Position numbers and translations under genes: made by a program. A DNA stretch of 64,000 bases from NCBI GenBank assembly GCA_003327425.1, contig QOQW01000011.1:62001-126000 (forward strand), in the 5' to 3' direction. Below, in pieces: positions 28,044-41,580 of this stretch (positions are counted from its first letter, which is position 1; each line of letters begins with the position of its first letter). Source of the stretch: Candidatus Ozemibacter sibiricus. Lineage in GTDB: Bacteria; Muiribacteriota; Ozemobacteria; Ozemobacterales; Ozemobacteraceae. The notes under the pieces are model-generated. The model had not been told where the DNA came from. It saw only the letters and a program-made list of their open reading frames with translations, and made no database searches.

Positions 28044-28066
28044 AGACGCGAGGAGTCGAGCCGTGA
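27845..28066 (+). pseudogene. Truncated hsdM copy (73 codons), possibly a mini-HsdM leader protein
   Basis: The N-terminal 65 or so residues of HsdM ([13 protein letters not shown]...), matching the intact gene at 30105 exactly over 31 residues. It then diverges ([14 protein letters not shown] against LIFLKYISD) and stops at 28064-28066 before any methyltransferase motif. It cannot methylate. Its stop TGA overlaps the ATG of the ATPase gene, so if translated it would couple translation to that gene. It is either a relic of the insertion that placed the ATPase/TOPRIM pair here, or a retained leader or decoy peptide. The ribosome binding site is intact. Confidence 0.8.
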
Positions 28067-29265
28067 TGTCGAACGTCCCACCGCGTATCGAAAACCTGCG
28101 CGTCAAGAACTATCGCGCCTTACGGGACGTCGAGCTGAAGTCCATCACTCCGTTGACGGTGCTCCTGGGCCCGAACGGCAGCGGCAAGTCCACGGTGTTC
28201 GACGTGTTCGCCTTTCTGGCCGAATGCTTTTCGGAGGGCTTGCGCAAGGCCTGGGATCGGCGAGGGCGATTTCGCGAACTGCGCAGCCGAGATCAGGAGG
28301 GCCCCATCGTCATCGAGTTGCAGTACCGAGAACGCCCCCGTTCTCCTCTCATCACCTATCACCTGGAGATCGACGAACAGGCCAAAGGCCCGGTGGTGGC
28401 GCGCGAGTTCTTGCGCTGGAAGCGTGGCCATCCGGCCGCCCCTTTCCATTTTCTCGATTATCACTACGGCCAGGGCAAAGTCATCACTGGCGAAATGCCG
28501 GAAGCGAGCGACACCCGTATCGAGAAACCGCTGTCGGGGCCGGATGTCCTCGCCGTCAGCACCTTGGGCACCTTGGCCGAGAATCCGCGGGTGATCGCCT
28601 TGCGCGATTTCATCACGGGCTGGCATCTTTCCTATCTCTCCGCTGACGCCGCGCGCGGCAATCCCGAGGCTGGCGCCGAAGAACGGCTGTCGCCGACCGG
28701 CCACAACCTGCCCAATGTCGTGCAATACCTGCTGGAACAGCACCCCGAGCGGCTCGAACAGATCTTCGAAACCCTGCGCCGACGGATCCCTCGCCTCGAG
28801 AAGGTCGAGGCCCAGGTCTTGGAAGACAGCCGTCTCCTGCTCTTGGTCAAGGATGCGCCTTTTTCCAAACCGGTGTTGTCGCGCTTCGCTTCGGACGGCA
28901 CGCTCAAGCTGTTGGCCTACCTGACGGTGCTCTACGACCCTGCCCCCCCCCCGCTGGTGGGCATCGAGGAGCCCGAGAACTACCTCCATCCCCGCCTGCT
29001 GCCGGAACTGGCCGAGGAGTGCCAGCAGGCCGCCGCGCGCACCCAGTTGATCGTCACCACCCATTCGCCGTTCTTCATCAACCCGCTGCAGCCGGAAGAA
29101 GTGCGTGTGCTGTACCGCGCCGCCGATGGCTATACCCGCGTGCATCGGGTGATCGACATGCCGGGCATCCAGGATTTGCTCCGGCATGGCGCCGCGCTGG
29201 GGGAACTATGGATGGAAGGGCATTTCGATGCCGGTGATCCGTTCGCCCTGGGGGAGGAGTCGTGA
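28066..29265 (+). CDS. AAA ATPase (AAA_21/COG4637-like) of a PARIS-like defence pair
   Basis: A 399-residue OLD/SMC-like predicted ATPase. [12 protein letters not shown] and Walker [10 protein letters not shown] (35-43) are N-terminal. The ABC-like signature region [14 protein letters not shown], Walker [12 protein letters not shown] near residue 300 and the switch histidine in [11 protein letters not shown] are C-terminal. The partner gene starting at 29262 encodes a DUF4276 TOPRIM-like protein and overlaps its stop by four bases. An AAA ATPase plus small TOPRIM gene is the architecture of PARIS (AriA/AriB), where the ATPase cages a nuclease until phage anti-restriction proteins appear. The effector family here differs. 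ATG 28066 has GGAG upstream; GTG 28063 is an alternative. Confidence 0.9.
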   Translation: MSNVPPRIENLRVKNYRALRDVELKSITPLTVLLGPNGSGKSTVFDVFAFLAECFSEGLRKAWDRRGRFRELRSRDQEGPIVIELQYRERPRSPLITYHLEIDEQAKGPVVAREFLRWKRGHPAAPFHFLDYHYGQGKVITGEMPEASDTRIEKPLSGPDVLAVSTLGTLAENPRVIALRDFITGWHLSYLSADAARGNPEAGAEERLSPTGHNLPNVVQYLLEQHPERLEQIFETLRRRIPRLEKVEAQVLEDSRLLLLVKDAPFSKPVLSRFASDGTLKLLAYLTVLYDPAPPPLVGIEEPENYLHPRLLPELAEECQQAAARTQLIVTTHSPFFINPLQPEEVRVLYRAADGYTRVHRVIDMPGIQDLLRHGAALGELWMEGHFDAGDPFALGEES

Positions 29266-29876
29266 TCCAGATCGTCTTCCTGGTGGAAGAGCCTTCGGCC
29301 GAAGAAGCGCTCAGGCGCCTGCTGCCGAAGCTGCTTCGCGGCCGTGCGCGATGGAAGCTGATCAATCTGGGAAGCAAGAACAAGCTGCTGAAGAACCTGC
29401 CCGACCGGCTTGCCGGGTACCGTGATCGCATCGCCCGCGGCGAACCCTTGCGGATCGTTGTGCTGGTAGATCGGGATGCCGATGATTGCGTTTCGCTCAA
29501 ACACCGGCTCGAAGCGATGGCCAGGGAGGCCGGGCTGGCGACCAAGACCCGTCCTGACGGTCAAGGGCGATTCTTCGTCGTCAATCGTATCGCGGTCGAG
29601 GAATTGGAATCCTGGTTCGTCGGCGATCCTGCCGCCTTGCGCCAGGCGTTCCGAGGCCTGCCTGCGATCGATGCCAGCAAAGGGATATTCCGCCATCCCG
29701 ATAACGGCGGCTCTTGGGAAGCATTGCACCGTTTCCTGAAGAAGCATGGCATCTACCAGAGCAGGTATCCGAAAATCGAAGCGGCGCGGCGCATCGCCCC
29801 CCATCTCGACCTTCTGGGCAACCGCTCCCGCAGTTTCCAGGTGTTTATGCAAGGCCTGGAGGCGCTCCTGGCCTGA
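29262..29876 (+). CDS. DUF4276 TOPRIM-like protein, partner of the AAA ATPase
   Basis: A 204-residue protein starting at GTG 29262 with GGGGAGGAG upstream. It begins [12 protein letters not shown] (Glu9/Glu10), then [12 protein letters not shown] with Asp70-x-Asp72, followed by [15 protein letters not shown]. The acidic residue on the first strand and the DxD on the third fit a TOPRIM-like metal site, as expected for DUF4276. In related ATPase/TOPRIM systems the TOPRIM partner is the toxic nuclease, cutting DNA or tRNA. Target and trigger are unknown here. It is translationally coupled to the ATPase; the intact hsdM promoter starts about 30 bases after its stop. Confidence 0.85.
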   Translation: MIQIVFLVEEPSAEEALRRLLPKLLRGRARWKLINLGSKNKLLKNLPDRLAGYRDRIARGEPLRIVVLVDRDADDCVSLKHRLEAMAREAGLATKTRPDGQGRFFVVNRIAVEELESWFVGDPAALRQAFRGLPAIDASKGIFRHPDNGGSWEALHRFLKKHGIYQSRYPKIEAARRIAPHLDLLGNRSRSFQVFMQGLEALLA

Positions 29877-29917
29877 CCTTCGGTGGCGATGTCGACCCTC
29901 TATATTGGCGGGAGGGA

Positions 29918-33016
<3,099 letters not shown>

Positions 33017-33020
<4 letters not shown>

Positions 33021-33766
33021 CCCTGGACTGGTGCCCCGGCATTCGCGAGGCCTGTACCCATTGGCGCGACGCGCCGATGTTGCAGCAGACCTTCGAGGCG
33101 CTGGAGCGCAATCTGGAGCAGAACAACGATGCGTGCATCGACTGCGCCAAGACCATCGCTGAGGTGGTGTGCCGCGTGGTGGTGGAGAGCTTCCACACCC
33201 CGCAAACCCCGCTCAAGCCCACGCAGGAGACGCCCTCGCTGTCGGACTGGCTGACGGCAGCCATTCGCGCGCTCAAGCTGGGTGATGTCCGCGACGAGAA
33301 GTTCAAGAAGCTGGTGTCCAGCCATCACAAGCTGGCCGACGCGCTGAGCGAGCTGCGCAACAAGGCGGGCCCCGCCAGCCACGGCAAGGACCCGTATCTG
33401 GAACGGCTGGCGGAGCACCACCGTCGCAGCGCGGTTCTGGCAGCCGATGCCATCGTGGCCTTTCTGCACAAGGCCTATCTGGATGCACAACTCGACCCGA
33501 TTAGCTCCCGCGAGCCGTGGGAGCGGTTCGCGGCGGACAACGCGCTGATCGACGCGCACGTGGGGCTGGCGGTGGATGCCGAGGACGGCGATGCCCCGAC
33601 CCTGCGTTTCCTGCTGCCGGGCGGGGATGAGCTGCCCATCAACATCGAAGTCAGCCGCCTGCTGTATCTGCTGGATCGGGACGCCTACGTGGAGGCGTTG
33701 AACGCGGCGCGCGGGGCAGCGGCTTCTGCCGTGGAGCCCGTCGGTCAACAAGGAGAGCCGGCATGA
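33017..33766 (+). CDS. Abi_C-like abortive-infection family protein
   Basis: A 249-residue helical protein. The segment [20 protein letters not shown] (111-130) followed by a long helix matches the abortive-infection C-terminal (Abi_C) family; Arg114 and His122 form an R...H pair like that of HEPN ribonucleases, but with seven residues between. No membrane segment is present. It is inside the hsd operon: its start overlaps the hsdS stop (ATGA) and its stop overlaps the start of the RloC-like gene (ATGA). It is likely a partner, immunity protein or second effector of that ATPase. Function is inferred from family and position. Confidence 0.72.
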
Positions 33767-36057
33767 AGTTGACGCGCATCGCCAAGCTCAAGCTCCGGGT
33801 TTTTCGGGACTTTGTCTGGCCCAAAGACCTGCATCCGTTCGCCCGGTTCAATCTGATCTATGGCTGGAACGGCAGCGGAAAAACGACACTGGCCTGGCTG
33901 CTCTCACTGGTCGAGAAGCAAATGGCGCTCATCGAGGGGGAGGTCGAACTGGAGTTCGACGGCACCACGAAAATAAAGGGCTCTTCGTTCGCATCGGCGG
34001 GGCTTCCCCAGATACGCGTCTTCAACCGCGATTTCGTCAACGCCACCCTCTCACAGACCAGCGGCATCGCCCCCATCTACTTTCTGGGCAAAGACAGCAT
34101 CGAAAAGCAAGCGCAGGTCGATGAACTAAAGAAAGGGCTTGCCGAAATCAAGGCCGAAGTGGGAAAGGCGGAGTCCACGAAAAGAAGCGCCGAAAAGGAG
34201 CTTGACGATTTCTGCGTGGGGAGGGCCAAGCTCATCAAGGAGCTGCTCACCACCGCGAACAATCCGTCTTACAACAATTACGACAAGCGCAATTTCAGGC
34301 GTGCCGTCGAAGCGCTGGATGCACAGAGCGCCGCAGCCGCGTTGCTCACCGACGAAGAAAAGGCGCGGCTGCGCAGCCAGAAGGACGCTCAGCCGAAACC
34401 CACTATCGACAAGATCGCCGCGCCGTCCGTCGACCTGGATGCGTTGACGCGGGAGGTTGATGCACTGGTCACCCGTTCCGTCGTCGCACAGACACTCGAT
34501 GAGCTGACCAGAGATGCCAGGCTTGCCAAATGGGTGCAAGAGGGACTGATGTTGCACTCTGGTGAACATGCCTCCGACACTTGCCGCTTTTGTCTGCAAC
34601 CCCTTCAAGCGTGGCGACGCGCCGCTCTTGAAGCCCATTTCAACGACGCCTTCGCAAGATTCCAACAGGATCTGGCCGGTCTTTTTAAGACGCTGGAGTC
34701 GGTCAAGCGGGCGTTGGGATCGGTGTCGCTTCCGGATGTTTCGCGTTTTTACGAGACGCTCGCTTCTGATGCGTCGGAAGCGAGTCAAAAGGTTTCATCA
34801 GCCTGCGCCGAGGCGCAAACCGCGATTGAAGCGCTCATGGCGCGTGTGGCGGCGAAGCGCGATCAGCCATTCGCGCCTGCTGTCACGGCGGGCACCGTTT
34901 CTGGTTCGACTCGGTCCTCGCTTGCCGACGCTGTCGCCGCATTCAACGCCGTCATCGAAGAGCACAACAAGATCTCAGTGCAGTTCAAACCGTCGGTGGA
35001 TGAAGCCTGCAAGAAGCTGGAGGCCTCATACGTTGCCGAGGCGCGGGCTGAGTTTGCGCAACGTTCCGATGCTGTGAAGACCGCAACCTCTGCGTTGGAA
35101 ACCGTGAATAAACGGTATGCTGATGTTCGGGCGAAGATCGATGAACTAGAGCGTGATATCCTGCAACATCACCGCGCCGCTGATGAATTGACCGCCGAGT
35201 TACGCGCCTACCTTGGCCGCGACGAACTGCGCTTCGAAACGAAAGACACTGGCTATGCTTTGACCCGCAACGGCGAGTACGTGCAGCATTTGAGCGAGGG
35301 GGAGCGCACGGCGATTGCGTTTCTGTATTTCCTCAAATCGCTACAGGACAAATCTTTCGATCTCAAGAACGGCATCGTCGTCATTGACGACCCGGTGTCG
35401 AGCCTCGATGACAATGCGCTGTTCTCGGCCTTCGGATACATGAAGGAGCGCACCAAAGAGGCCGGGCAGCTTTTCATCTTCACGCACAGCTTTTCGTTCT
35501 TCAGGTTGGTGAAGAATTGGTTTCATCACCTGCCGGGACAGCGCAAGAAGCAAATCGAAAGCCGGCCGGCCCGGTTCTTTCTGCTTCGCTCCCGTCGGTA
35601 CGATGACGGATCAAGAACCAGTGAGCTAGGAAACCTTGATCGTCTCCTTGAGGAGCACGAGTCGGAATACCAGTATTTGTTCAAGTGCGTCTACCAGGAA
35701 GCCAACCGTAGTGATGTGGTCGAGCTTGAACGCTACTACGGATTGCCCAATGTTGCCCGTCGCTTGTTGGAGGCGTTCTTGGCGTTCCGCTTTCCTGATA
35801 TGAGCGGCGATTTGCAGCCCTGCCTCGACCGAGTGGCCTTTGATAACGCGAAGAAGACCCGCATCCTGCGGCTGCTCAATACCTACTCGCACGCAGGGGC
35901 GATTGCCGATCCTGAACATGACCTTTCGCTCCTGGCTGAAACGCAGCCGGTTTTGCGTGATCTGCTAGAGCTGATGAAGGCTGTCGACAAGGATCATTAC
36001 GACGGGCTGATCAAGATAGTGACCCTGTCCTCCGTCGAAGAACAAGGAGAACCATAA
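33763..36057 (+). CDS. RloC/PrrC-like AAA_13 ATPase, candidate anticodon nuclease
   Basis: A 764-residue ABC/SMC-type ATPase. Walker A is GWNGSGKTT (34-42). A coiled-coil region (about 110-480) contains Cys274-x2-Cys277 (TCRFCLQPL), a possible zinc hook as in RloC. The signature is [12 protein letters not shown], Walker [15 protein letters not shown], and the switch His is in FIFTHSFSF. After the ATPase, Arg666-x3-Glu670 and His710 (TYSHAG) match in order and spacing the Arg-Glu-His triad of PrrC anticodon nuclease. Its place between hsdS and hsdR mirrors prrC in the E. coli prrI locus, where the nuclease is silenced by the restriction complex and released by phage anti-restriction factors. 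All starts and stops overlap. Confidence 0.8.
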   Translation: MKLTRIAKLKLRVFRDFVWPKDLHPFARFNLIYGWNGSGKTTLAWLLSLVEKQMALIEGEVELEFDGTTKIKGSSFASAGLPQIRVFNRDFVNATLSQTSGIAPIYFLGKDSIEKQAQVDELKKGLAEIKAEVGKAESTKRSAEKELDDFCVGRAKLIKELLTTANNPSYNNYDKRNFRRAVEALDAQSAAAALLTDEEKARLRSQKDAQPKPTIDKIAAPSVDLDALTREVDALVTRSVVAQTLDELTRDARLAKWVQEGLMLHSGEHASDTCRFCLQPLQAWRRAALEAHFNDAFARFQQDLAGLFKTLESVKRALGSVSLPDVSRFYETLASDASEASQKVSSACAEAQTAIEALMARVAAKRDQPFAPAVTAGTVSGSTRSSLADAVAAFNAVIEEHNKISVQFKPSVDEACKKLEASYVAEARAEFAQRSDAVKTATSALETVNKRYADVRAKIDELERDILQHHRAADELTAELRAYLGRDELRFETKDTGYALTRNGEYVQHLSEGERTAIAFLYFLKSLQDKSFDLKNGIVVIDDPVSSLDDNALFSAFGYMKERTKEAGQLFIFTHSFSFFRLVKNWFHHLPGQRKKQIESRPARFFLLRSRRYDDGSRTSELGNLDRLLEEHESEYQYLFKCVYQEANRSDVVELERYYGLPNVARRLLEAFLAFRFPDMSGDLQPCLDRVAFDNAKKTRILRLLNTYSHAGAIADPEHDLSLLAETQPVLRDLLELMKAVDKDHYDGLIKIVTLSSVEEQGEP

Positions 36058-39000
36058 TGGCGTTTCTGTCGGAGGCTGACATCGAAAGCGCCCTGCTGGA
36101 GCAACTGGGTGTCCTTGGCTACCGCATCGAGCGCGAAGAGGACATCGGGCCCGATGGGCATCGCCCGGAGCGCGAGAGTCACGATGAGGTCGTGCTCAGG
36201 AAACGGCTCGAAGCGGCGGTGGCGCGCCTGAATCCTGGCCTTCCCCACGAGGCGCGCCAGGAGGCCGTGCGGCGCATGACGCAGACCGAGCTGCCCGCCC
36301 TGCTCGAAGAGAACCGCCGGCGGCATCGGCTTCTGACCGAAGGCGTCGATGTCGAATACTACGCCGACGATGGCACCCTGACGACGGGCAAGGTACGACT
36401 CATCGATGTCGAACATCCTGAACGGAACGACTGGCTGGCGGTCGGCCAGTTCGTGGTGATCAATGGCCAGAATCGTCGGCGGCCCGATGTCGTCGTGTTC
36501 GTCAACGGCTTGCCGCTCGCGGTGATCGAGCTGAAAGCACCGGGAAGCGCCGGCGCGCATCTCGCCGGCGCGTTCCACCAACTACAGACCTACAAGCAGG
36601 AAATACCCCAGCTTTTCTGCACCAACGCCCTGCTGGTCGCCTCGGATGGCATGACGGCCCGGGTGGGGTCGCTGTCGGCCGACCTGGAGCGGTTCATGCC
36701 GTGGCGGACCACCGACGGCCAGTTCGTCGCCCCGACAGGGGAGCCGGAGCTTCCGACCCTGATCGAGGGCGTGTTCGAACCTCGCCGCTTCCTCGATCTG
36801 GTTTGCCATTTCACGGTCTTCGGCGAAACGGGCTCGGGGCTGGTCAAGATCATTGCCGGATACCACCAGTTCCACGCGGTGAAAAAGGCCGTGGAGCAGA
36901 CGTTGCGCGCCATGCCGTCGGGCCATGTGGTGCAGGATGACCCAGCCGCGTACGGCTTGCCTTCGGTTCGGAGCCAGAAACCTGGAGACCGGCGGGTGGG
37001 AGTGATCTGGCACACCCAAGGTTCGGGCAAGAGTCTCTCGATGGCCTTCTACGCCGGCTTGCTGGTCAAGCATCCGGCGCTCGCCAACCCGACGCTCGTG
37101 GTGCTGACCGACCGCAACGACCTCGACGATCAGTTGTTCGCCACCTTTTCGATGTGTCGCGACCTGATCCGACAGACGCCGGTGCAGGCCGAGAGCCGCG
37201 AGCATCTGCAAGCGCTGCTGAATCGGGCAGCGGGCGGGGTGGTATTCACCACGCTGCAGAAGTTTGGGGCCGTCGACGGGCCGCTCACCGTGCGGCGCAA
37301 TGTCGTCGTCATCGCCGATGAGGCGCACCGGAGCCAGTACGGGTTCAAGGCCAGGGTTGATACCAAGACGGGCGAGATCGCCTATGGGTTCGCCAAATAC
37401 CTGCGCGATGCCCTCCCGAACGCGTCTTTCATCGGCTTCACCGGCACCCCTATCGAAGCGGATGATATCAATACGCCGGCCGTCTTTGGCAACTACATCG
37501 ACGTCTATGACCTCAGCCGCGCGGTGGAGGACGGCGCGACGGTGCCGATCTATTACGAATCCAGATTGGCGCGCATCGAACTCGACGAGGAAGAGAAGCC
37601 GAAGATCGACGCGGAGATCGAAGAGATTCTCGAAGATGAAGAAGAGACGGCCCGCGAGCGGGCCAAGCAGAAATGGGCCACCGTCGAAGCGCTCGTCGGC
37701 GCGACCAAGCGTTTGCGGCTCATCGCCCAGGATATCGTCCAGCACTTCGAAAACCGTCTGTCGGCGCTGGCGGGCAAAGCGATGATCGTCTGCATGAGCC
37801 GACGGATCTGTGTGGCCCTCTACGACGAGATCGTGAAGCTGCGTCCAGATTGGCACAGCGTCGACGACCGCGCGGGCGCGGTCAAGATCGTGATGACGGG
37901 CAACGCCAGCGACCCGCCCGGCTGGCAGGTCCACATCGGCAACAAGGCGCGGCGCGAGCTGCTGGCCCGCCGGGTCCGCGATCCGGCAGACCCCCTGCAG
38001 CTCGTGATCGTGCGCGACATGTGGCTGACCGGGTTCGATGCGCCGTGCCTGCATACGATGTACGTGGACAAGCCGATGCGCGGTCATGGCCTAATGCAAG
38101 CCATGGCGCGCGTCAACCGGGTGTTCCGGGACAAGCCCGCCGGACTGATCGTGGACTATATCGGCATCGCCCACAACCTCAAAGCGGCGCTGGCGCAGTA
38201 CTCGCCGCGCGACCGCGCGAACATCGGCATCGAGGAGGCCGACGCGGTTCGCGTCTTGCAAGAGAAATACGAGGTCGTGCGCGATATGTTCCACGGCTTC
38301 GATTACCGCTCCAGGCTCGACGGTTCGGCCCAGGAGCGGTTGGCGCTGATGGCTGGCGCCATCGAATGGATCCTGGAGAAGCAGCAGCGATGGGCCGCGA
38401 TGGAAACTACCCCGGAAGGCAAGAAAGCGGCGCATCGCCGCTTTTCCGATGCCGTGCTGGCCTTGTCGAAGGCGTTCGCCTTGGCTTCCGCCTCCGACGA
38501 GGCCCGTTGCATCAGGGAAGAAGTCGGCTTCTTCCAAGCGGTCCGGGCTGCGTTGAGCAAAAGCCGGGCCGGCCCCGGCGCCACCTCGCGCGAGCGCGAG
38601 CTGGCCATCCAGCAGATCATCAGTCGGGCGGTCGTCTCCACCGAGATCGTGGATATTCTGGCCGCTGCCGGTATCAAAAGCCCCGACATTTCCATCCTGT
38701 CCGACGAGTTCTTGGCCGAAGTGCAGCAGATGGAGAAGAAGCATCTGGCGTTGGAGGCCTTGCGGAAGCTGATCAGCGATAGCATCCGGTCTCGGGCCAA
38801 GGCCAACGTGGTGGAAACTCGCGCCTTCACCGAACGTCTGGAGGATGCCGTGGCCCGCTACCACGCCAATGCCATCACCGCTGCCGAGGTTCTGCAGGAG
38901 CTTATCCAGCTCGCCAAAGACATCCGCGCCGCCCGCCAGCGGGGCGAAGGGTCAGGATTGTCCGACGAGGAAATCGCCTTCTACGATGCTCTGGCCGAGA

Positions 39001-39260
39001 ACGAAAGCGCCGTGCAGGTCATGGGGGACGACCAGTTGCGCGTGATCGCCCATGAGTTGCTGGTGAGCCTGCGGGAAAACGTGACCGTCGATTGGGCCCA
39101 CCGCGCCTCGGCCCGGGCCAGGATGCGGGTGCTGGTCAAGCGCATTCTGCGAAAGTACGGGTATCCGCCAGACCTCCAGGATGCCGCGGTGCAAACGGTG
39201 TTGCAGCAGGCCGAGGCGTTGTCCTCGGAGTGGGTAGTCTCAGGCGGGGAGGCCGCTTGA
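36057..39260 (+). CDS. hsdR: Type I restriction enzyme subunit HsdR
   Basis: A 1067-residue motor and nuclease subunit. The N-terminal PD-(D/E)xK nuclease has Asp144 ([10 protein letters not shown]) and Glu158-x-Lys160 (IELKAP). Superfamily 2 translocase motifs follow: HTQGSGKS with Lys325, DEAHRSQYG from Asp421, GFTGTPI, and the C-terminal motor motifs near [26 protein letters not shown] and AMARVNRVF. The C-terminal helical domain binds HsdM/HsdS. The start is within TAATG overlapping the preceding stop. It ends the operon; a weak hairpin with a CTTTT run lies at 39389-39404. Confidence 0.97.
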   Translation: MAFLSEADIESALLEQLGVLGYRIEREEDIGPDGHRPERESHDEVVLRKRLEAAVARLNPGLPHEARQEAVRRMTQTELPALLEENRRRHRLLTEGVDVEYYADDGTLTTGKVRLIDVEHPERNDWLAVGQFVVINGQNRRRPDVVVFVNGLPLAVIELKAPGSAGAHLAGAFHQLQTYKQEIPQLFCTNALLVASDGMTARVGSLSADLERFMPWRTTDGQFVAPTGEPELPTLIEGVFEPRRFLDLVCHFTVFGETGSGLVKIIAGYHQFHAVKKAVEQTLRAMPSGHVVQDDPAAYGLPSVRSQKPGDRRVGVIWHTQGSGKSLSMAFYAGLLVKHPALANPTLVVLTDRNDLDDQLFATFSMCRDLIRQTPVQAESREHLQALLNRAAGGVVFTTLQKFGAVDGPLTVRRNVVVIADEAHRSQYGFKARVDTKTGEIAYGFAKYLRDALPNASFIGFTGTPIEADDINTPAVFGNYIDVYDLSRAVEDGATVPIYYESRLARIELDEEEKPKIDAEIEEILEDEEETARERAKQKWATVEALVGATKRLRLIAQDIVQHFENRLSALAGKAMIVCMSRRICVALYDEIVKLRPDWHSVDDRAGAVKIVMTGNASDPPGWQVHIGNKARRELLARRVRDPADPLQLVIVRDMWLTGFDAPCLHTMYVDKPMRGHGLMQAMARVNRVFRDKPAGLIVDYIGIAHNLKAALAQYSPRDRANIGIEEADAVRVLQEKYEVVRDMFHGFDYRSRLDGSAQERLALMAGAIEWILEKQQRWAAMETTPEGKKAAHRRFSDAVLALSKAFALASASDEARCIREEVGFFQAVRAALSKSRAGPGATSRERELAIQQIISRAVVSTEIVDILAAAGIKSPDISILSDEFLAEVQQMEKKHLALEALRKLISDSIRSRAKANVVETRAFTERLEDAVARYHANAITAAEVLQELIQLAKDIRAARQRGEGSGLSDEEIAFYDALAENESAVQVMGDDQLRVIAHELLVSLRENVTVDWAHRASARARMRVLVKRILRKYGYPPDLQDAAVQTVLQQAEALSSEWVVSGGEAA

Positions 39261-39388
39261 TCGCTTCGCCGCCAGTGGTTCCACCCCACGGCTCTCACCC
39301 TTGGTCTTCGGGTGGCATGACATGAAAAGAGGCTGGAAATCAAAGGGGTGAGGTGGATAACCGCCAGGGCTGTCGGCGATTCGAGGGA

Positions 39389-39405
39389 ACCCGCCCGGGT
39401 CTTTT
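39389..39405 (+). terminator. Weak terminator after hsdR
   Basis: A short hairpin ACCCG/CGGGT with a two-base loop followed by CTTTT, 130 bases after hsdR. It is the only T-tracted hairpin in the 271-base gap before the tRNA gene. Confidence 0.3.
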
Positions 39406-39470
39406 GGCTGCTCCCTCCTCGGTTTCGCAGCTTGGCTCAGCGCAAACGGTCGTCGCCCATCTGAAGCACA

Positions 39471-39495
39471 AAGGCCCGCTTCGACAGCGGGCCTT
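39471..39495 (-). terminator. Terminator downstream of tRNA-Ala
   Basis: A perfect 10-base-pair stem AAGGCCCGCT/AGCGGGCCTT around a five-base loop. Read on the minus strand, the direction of the tRNA gene, it ends CCTTTGTG. It sits 37 bases past the tRNA 3' end. Confidence 0.6.
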
Positions 39496-39531
39496 CGAGA
39501 CGGTCCGAGGTTGGCTCGGACTCGCTTCCGG

Positions 39532-39605
<74 letters not shown>

Positions 39606-39619
39606 ATTGGATACCACCC

Positions 39620-39648
39620 ATGATACGACATCCCCGGTCGGATGTCAA
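39620..39648 (-). promoter_or_regulatory. Promoter of tRNA-Ala
   Basis: On the minus strand, TTGACA (39648-39643), 17-base spacer, and TATCAT (39625-39620), ending 14 bases before the tRNA 5' end. A near-perfect sigma-70 promoter. Confidence 0.85.
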
Positions 39649-39848
39649 GAAATTTATGGGGAAATTTGCAAGCATGCTTTCGGGGGGGGAGGGAAGGCGA
39701 CGATTCCGAACCTGCCACATCCATCACGACCGTCCCCCAGGGCACTATGAGATCTCCTTCCACGGTCGGAGCGCCTGCGCAAGACGAAGACGGCGATGGC
39801 TGCGCGGTTGGCACCTTGCTTCAGGTCGTTGAGCGAGTATTCTCGAGT

Positions 39849-39877
39849 TTGACAGGGAAGGAGGCATTTGCTACAGT
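39849..39877 (+). promoter_or_regulatory. Promoter of FecR-like anti-sigma / ECF sigma operon
   Basis: TTGACA at 39849-39854, 17-base spacer, TACAGT at 39872-39877, about 90 bases before the start at 39968. It resembles a housekeeping sigma-70 promoter rather than an ECF promoter, so basal expression is independent of the encoded sigma. The rest of the 362-base gap 39606-39967 holds only the tRNA promoter. Confidence 0.75.
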
Positions 39878-39967
39878 CCTGAGCAGAAGTCGGGAGACCC
39901 GGCCGGAAGGGGATTTTCTTTGAACCTGCCAGCCGGTGGCGGCGTAGAGATGGTCGGGAGGGCGCCT

Positions 39968-40891
39968 ATGAACTGCCAGGATGTCCGTGCCGAACTCGAT
40001 CGTCTCGAAACCGCCCGGGCCATCTCCCAGGAGGTCGCCGACCACGCCCGGGGCTGTCCCGCCTGCCAGGCCTTGCTGCAGGCTGATCGCCGGCTCGAAG
40101 CGAGCCTGCTCGTTCTCGAGCAGGCCACCCCGCAGGTTCGGCTGACGCCTCGCATCATGGCGGCCGTCGCCCGCGAAGCGTCCACCGCTGCCGCCGCCCC
40201 AGCCCCCCTTTCCTTCCTCGATCGGCTCGTCGGGGCCATCTTTCCCGTCGCCGCCGGCAGGCGATGGGTGGCGGTCGGAGTGGCGCTCCTGCTGCTGGCG
40301 ATCGTGGCCCATCAGACCCTGGTCCGCTCCCCTTCGTCCATTCCCACCCCCCAATGGGAAATGACGCTCCTGAGCTTCGACGCCGAGCGCCTTCCCCGCG
40401 AGTGGGCCGCCCGCCCGGCCGGCATTCTGCTGCCCTGGGGCGAACCGGTCGATCTCGGCCCCGGCAGCCTCTGCTCGCTGCAATGGCCCGGCCGCGCCAC
40501 CGCCGCCATCCGCGATGGACGCTTCGTCCCGGCCGCCGCGGGCTTCCGCCTCGAACGCGGGCGGGCCACCGTCCAGGTCGTGAAGACGTCGCCGGCCACG
40601 CCCTTCACCGTCGCCACCCCCTTCGCCGAGGTGGCCGTGGTGGGCACCCGGTTCACCCTCGATCTGTCGGCCGACCGCCTGCACGTGTCGGTCGCCCAGG
40701 GCCGGGTCCGGGTCGTTCACCCCACTGGAACCCGGGATCTCAACCCCGGCGAGTCGCTCGCCGTCGGGGCGACCGGGTTCGTGCCCGTAGAGCTGCCCCC
40801 GCTCGCGCCCGGCGAGCCGGCTTCGTCGGTGTCGCCGGCGGTCGCTGGCTCGATCAGTTCAACGCTCGAGGAGGAAAGTCCCGGCCGTTGA
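39968..40891 (+). CDS. FecR-like anti-sigma factor with zinc-finger N-terminus
   Basis: A 307-residue membrane protein. The N-terminus has the zinc anti-sigma motif His26-x3-Cys30-x2-Cys33 (ADHARGCPACQAL); a membrane helix lies at about 98-118 (WVAVGVALLLLAIVAHQTL). The extracytoplasmic part carries a FecR-like domain: GFRLERGRATVQVVK, TPFTVATPFAEVAVVGTRFTL and VSVAQGRVRVVHPTGTRDLNPGE. The gene for its ECF sigma follows 18 bases later. ATG 39968 is chosen for GGGAGG upstream; a start at 39920 is in frame. FecR domains normally sense an outer-membrane receptor, but none is adjacent. Confidence 0.9.
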   Translation: MNCQDVRAELDRLETARAISQEVADHARGCPACQALLQADRRLEASLLVLEQATPQVRLTPRIMAAVAREASTAAAAPAPLSFLDRLVGAIFPVAAGRRWVAVGVALLLLAIVAHQTLVRSPSSIPTPQWEMTLLSFDAERLPREWAARPAGILLPWGEPVDLGPGSLCSLQWPGRATAAIRDGRFVPAAAGFRLERGRATVQVVKTSPATPFTVATPFAEVAVVGTRFTLDLSADRLHVSVAQGRVRVVHPTGTRDLNPGESLAVGATGFVPVELPPLAPGEPASSVSPAVAGSISSTLEEESPGR

Positions 40892-40909
40892 GCGGCCGAC
40901 TCGCCACGA

Positions 40910-41494
40910 ATGCCGATCCCTCATGGTGACCCTCCCGATCGTGACCTGGTGGCCGCGACCCGCGCCGGTCGCCTCGCCGCGTTCGAAACCCTCGTCGATC
41001 GCTACCAGGGCCTGGTCTTTCGCTTCCTGTTCCATTTCATGGGCCATCGGGGCGATGCCGAAGACATCACCCAGGAAACCTTCCTGCAGTTGTTCCGCAA
41101 GCTCGATCGCTACGATCCTGCCCAGTCGCTCAAAGCCTGGCTTCTGACCATGGCTCGGCACCTGGCCATCTCCCATCACCGGCGCCAGGCCCCAGCCCCC
41201 CTCGATCCGGCCGTCATCGGGGAGCTGGTGCGCGACGTGGTGAGCGGGCCCGAGGCCGAGGTGCTCTCCCGCGATGAAGTTCGCATCGTCCACGAGGCCT
41301 TGCACCAGCTTCCCGACGAGTATCGCGAGGTGCTGGTGATGCGCTACCTCCTCGACATGCCCTTGCAGAAAGTGGCCGAAGTGCTGAACATCCCCGAGGG
41401 AACCGCCAAGTCCCGGGTGTTCCATGCCCGGGGCCTCCTTCGCGACGCCCTCCTCCGTCAGGAGAACCGCCAGGCCCAGATGTCCGGGCTGTGA
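40910..41494 (+). CDS. ECF-type RNA polymerase sigma factor
   Basis: A 194-residue sigma factor with region 2 (AAFETLVDRYQGLVFRFLFHFMGHRGDAEDITQETF) and region 4 (LPDEYREVLVMRYLLDMPLQKVAEVL, recognition helix GTAKSRVFHARGLL). Placed directly downstream of its presumed FecR-like anti-sigma, it would be released when that protein senses its signal. Order is anti-sigma then sigma, the reverse of the pair at 13140. Only 86 bases without features separate it from the next, convergent gene. Confidence 0.93.
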   Translation: MPIPHGDPPDRDLVAATRAGRLAAFETLVDRYQGLVFRFLFHFMGHRGDAEDITQETFLQLFRKLDRYDPAQSLKAWLLTMARHLAISHHRRQAPAPLDPAVIGELVRDVVSGPEAEVLSRDEVRIVHEALHQLPDEYREVLVMRYLLDMPLQKVAEVLNIPEGTAKSRVFHARGLLRDALLRQENRQAQMSGL

Positions 41495-41580
41495 TCGTCC
41501 AGCCTCGCCGAAGGCATGGGCGGGTCGGCTGACTGTCTGAGCACCGATGCCCTGCCGCTCAGGGGATCGCGATCGTTTTC

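Noticed and set aside
36582-38087. A 501-codon minus-strand frame inside hsdR
   Set aside because: Antisense shadow; the plus frame carries all HsdR motifs.
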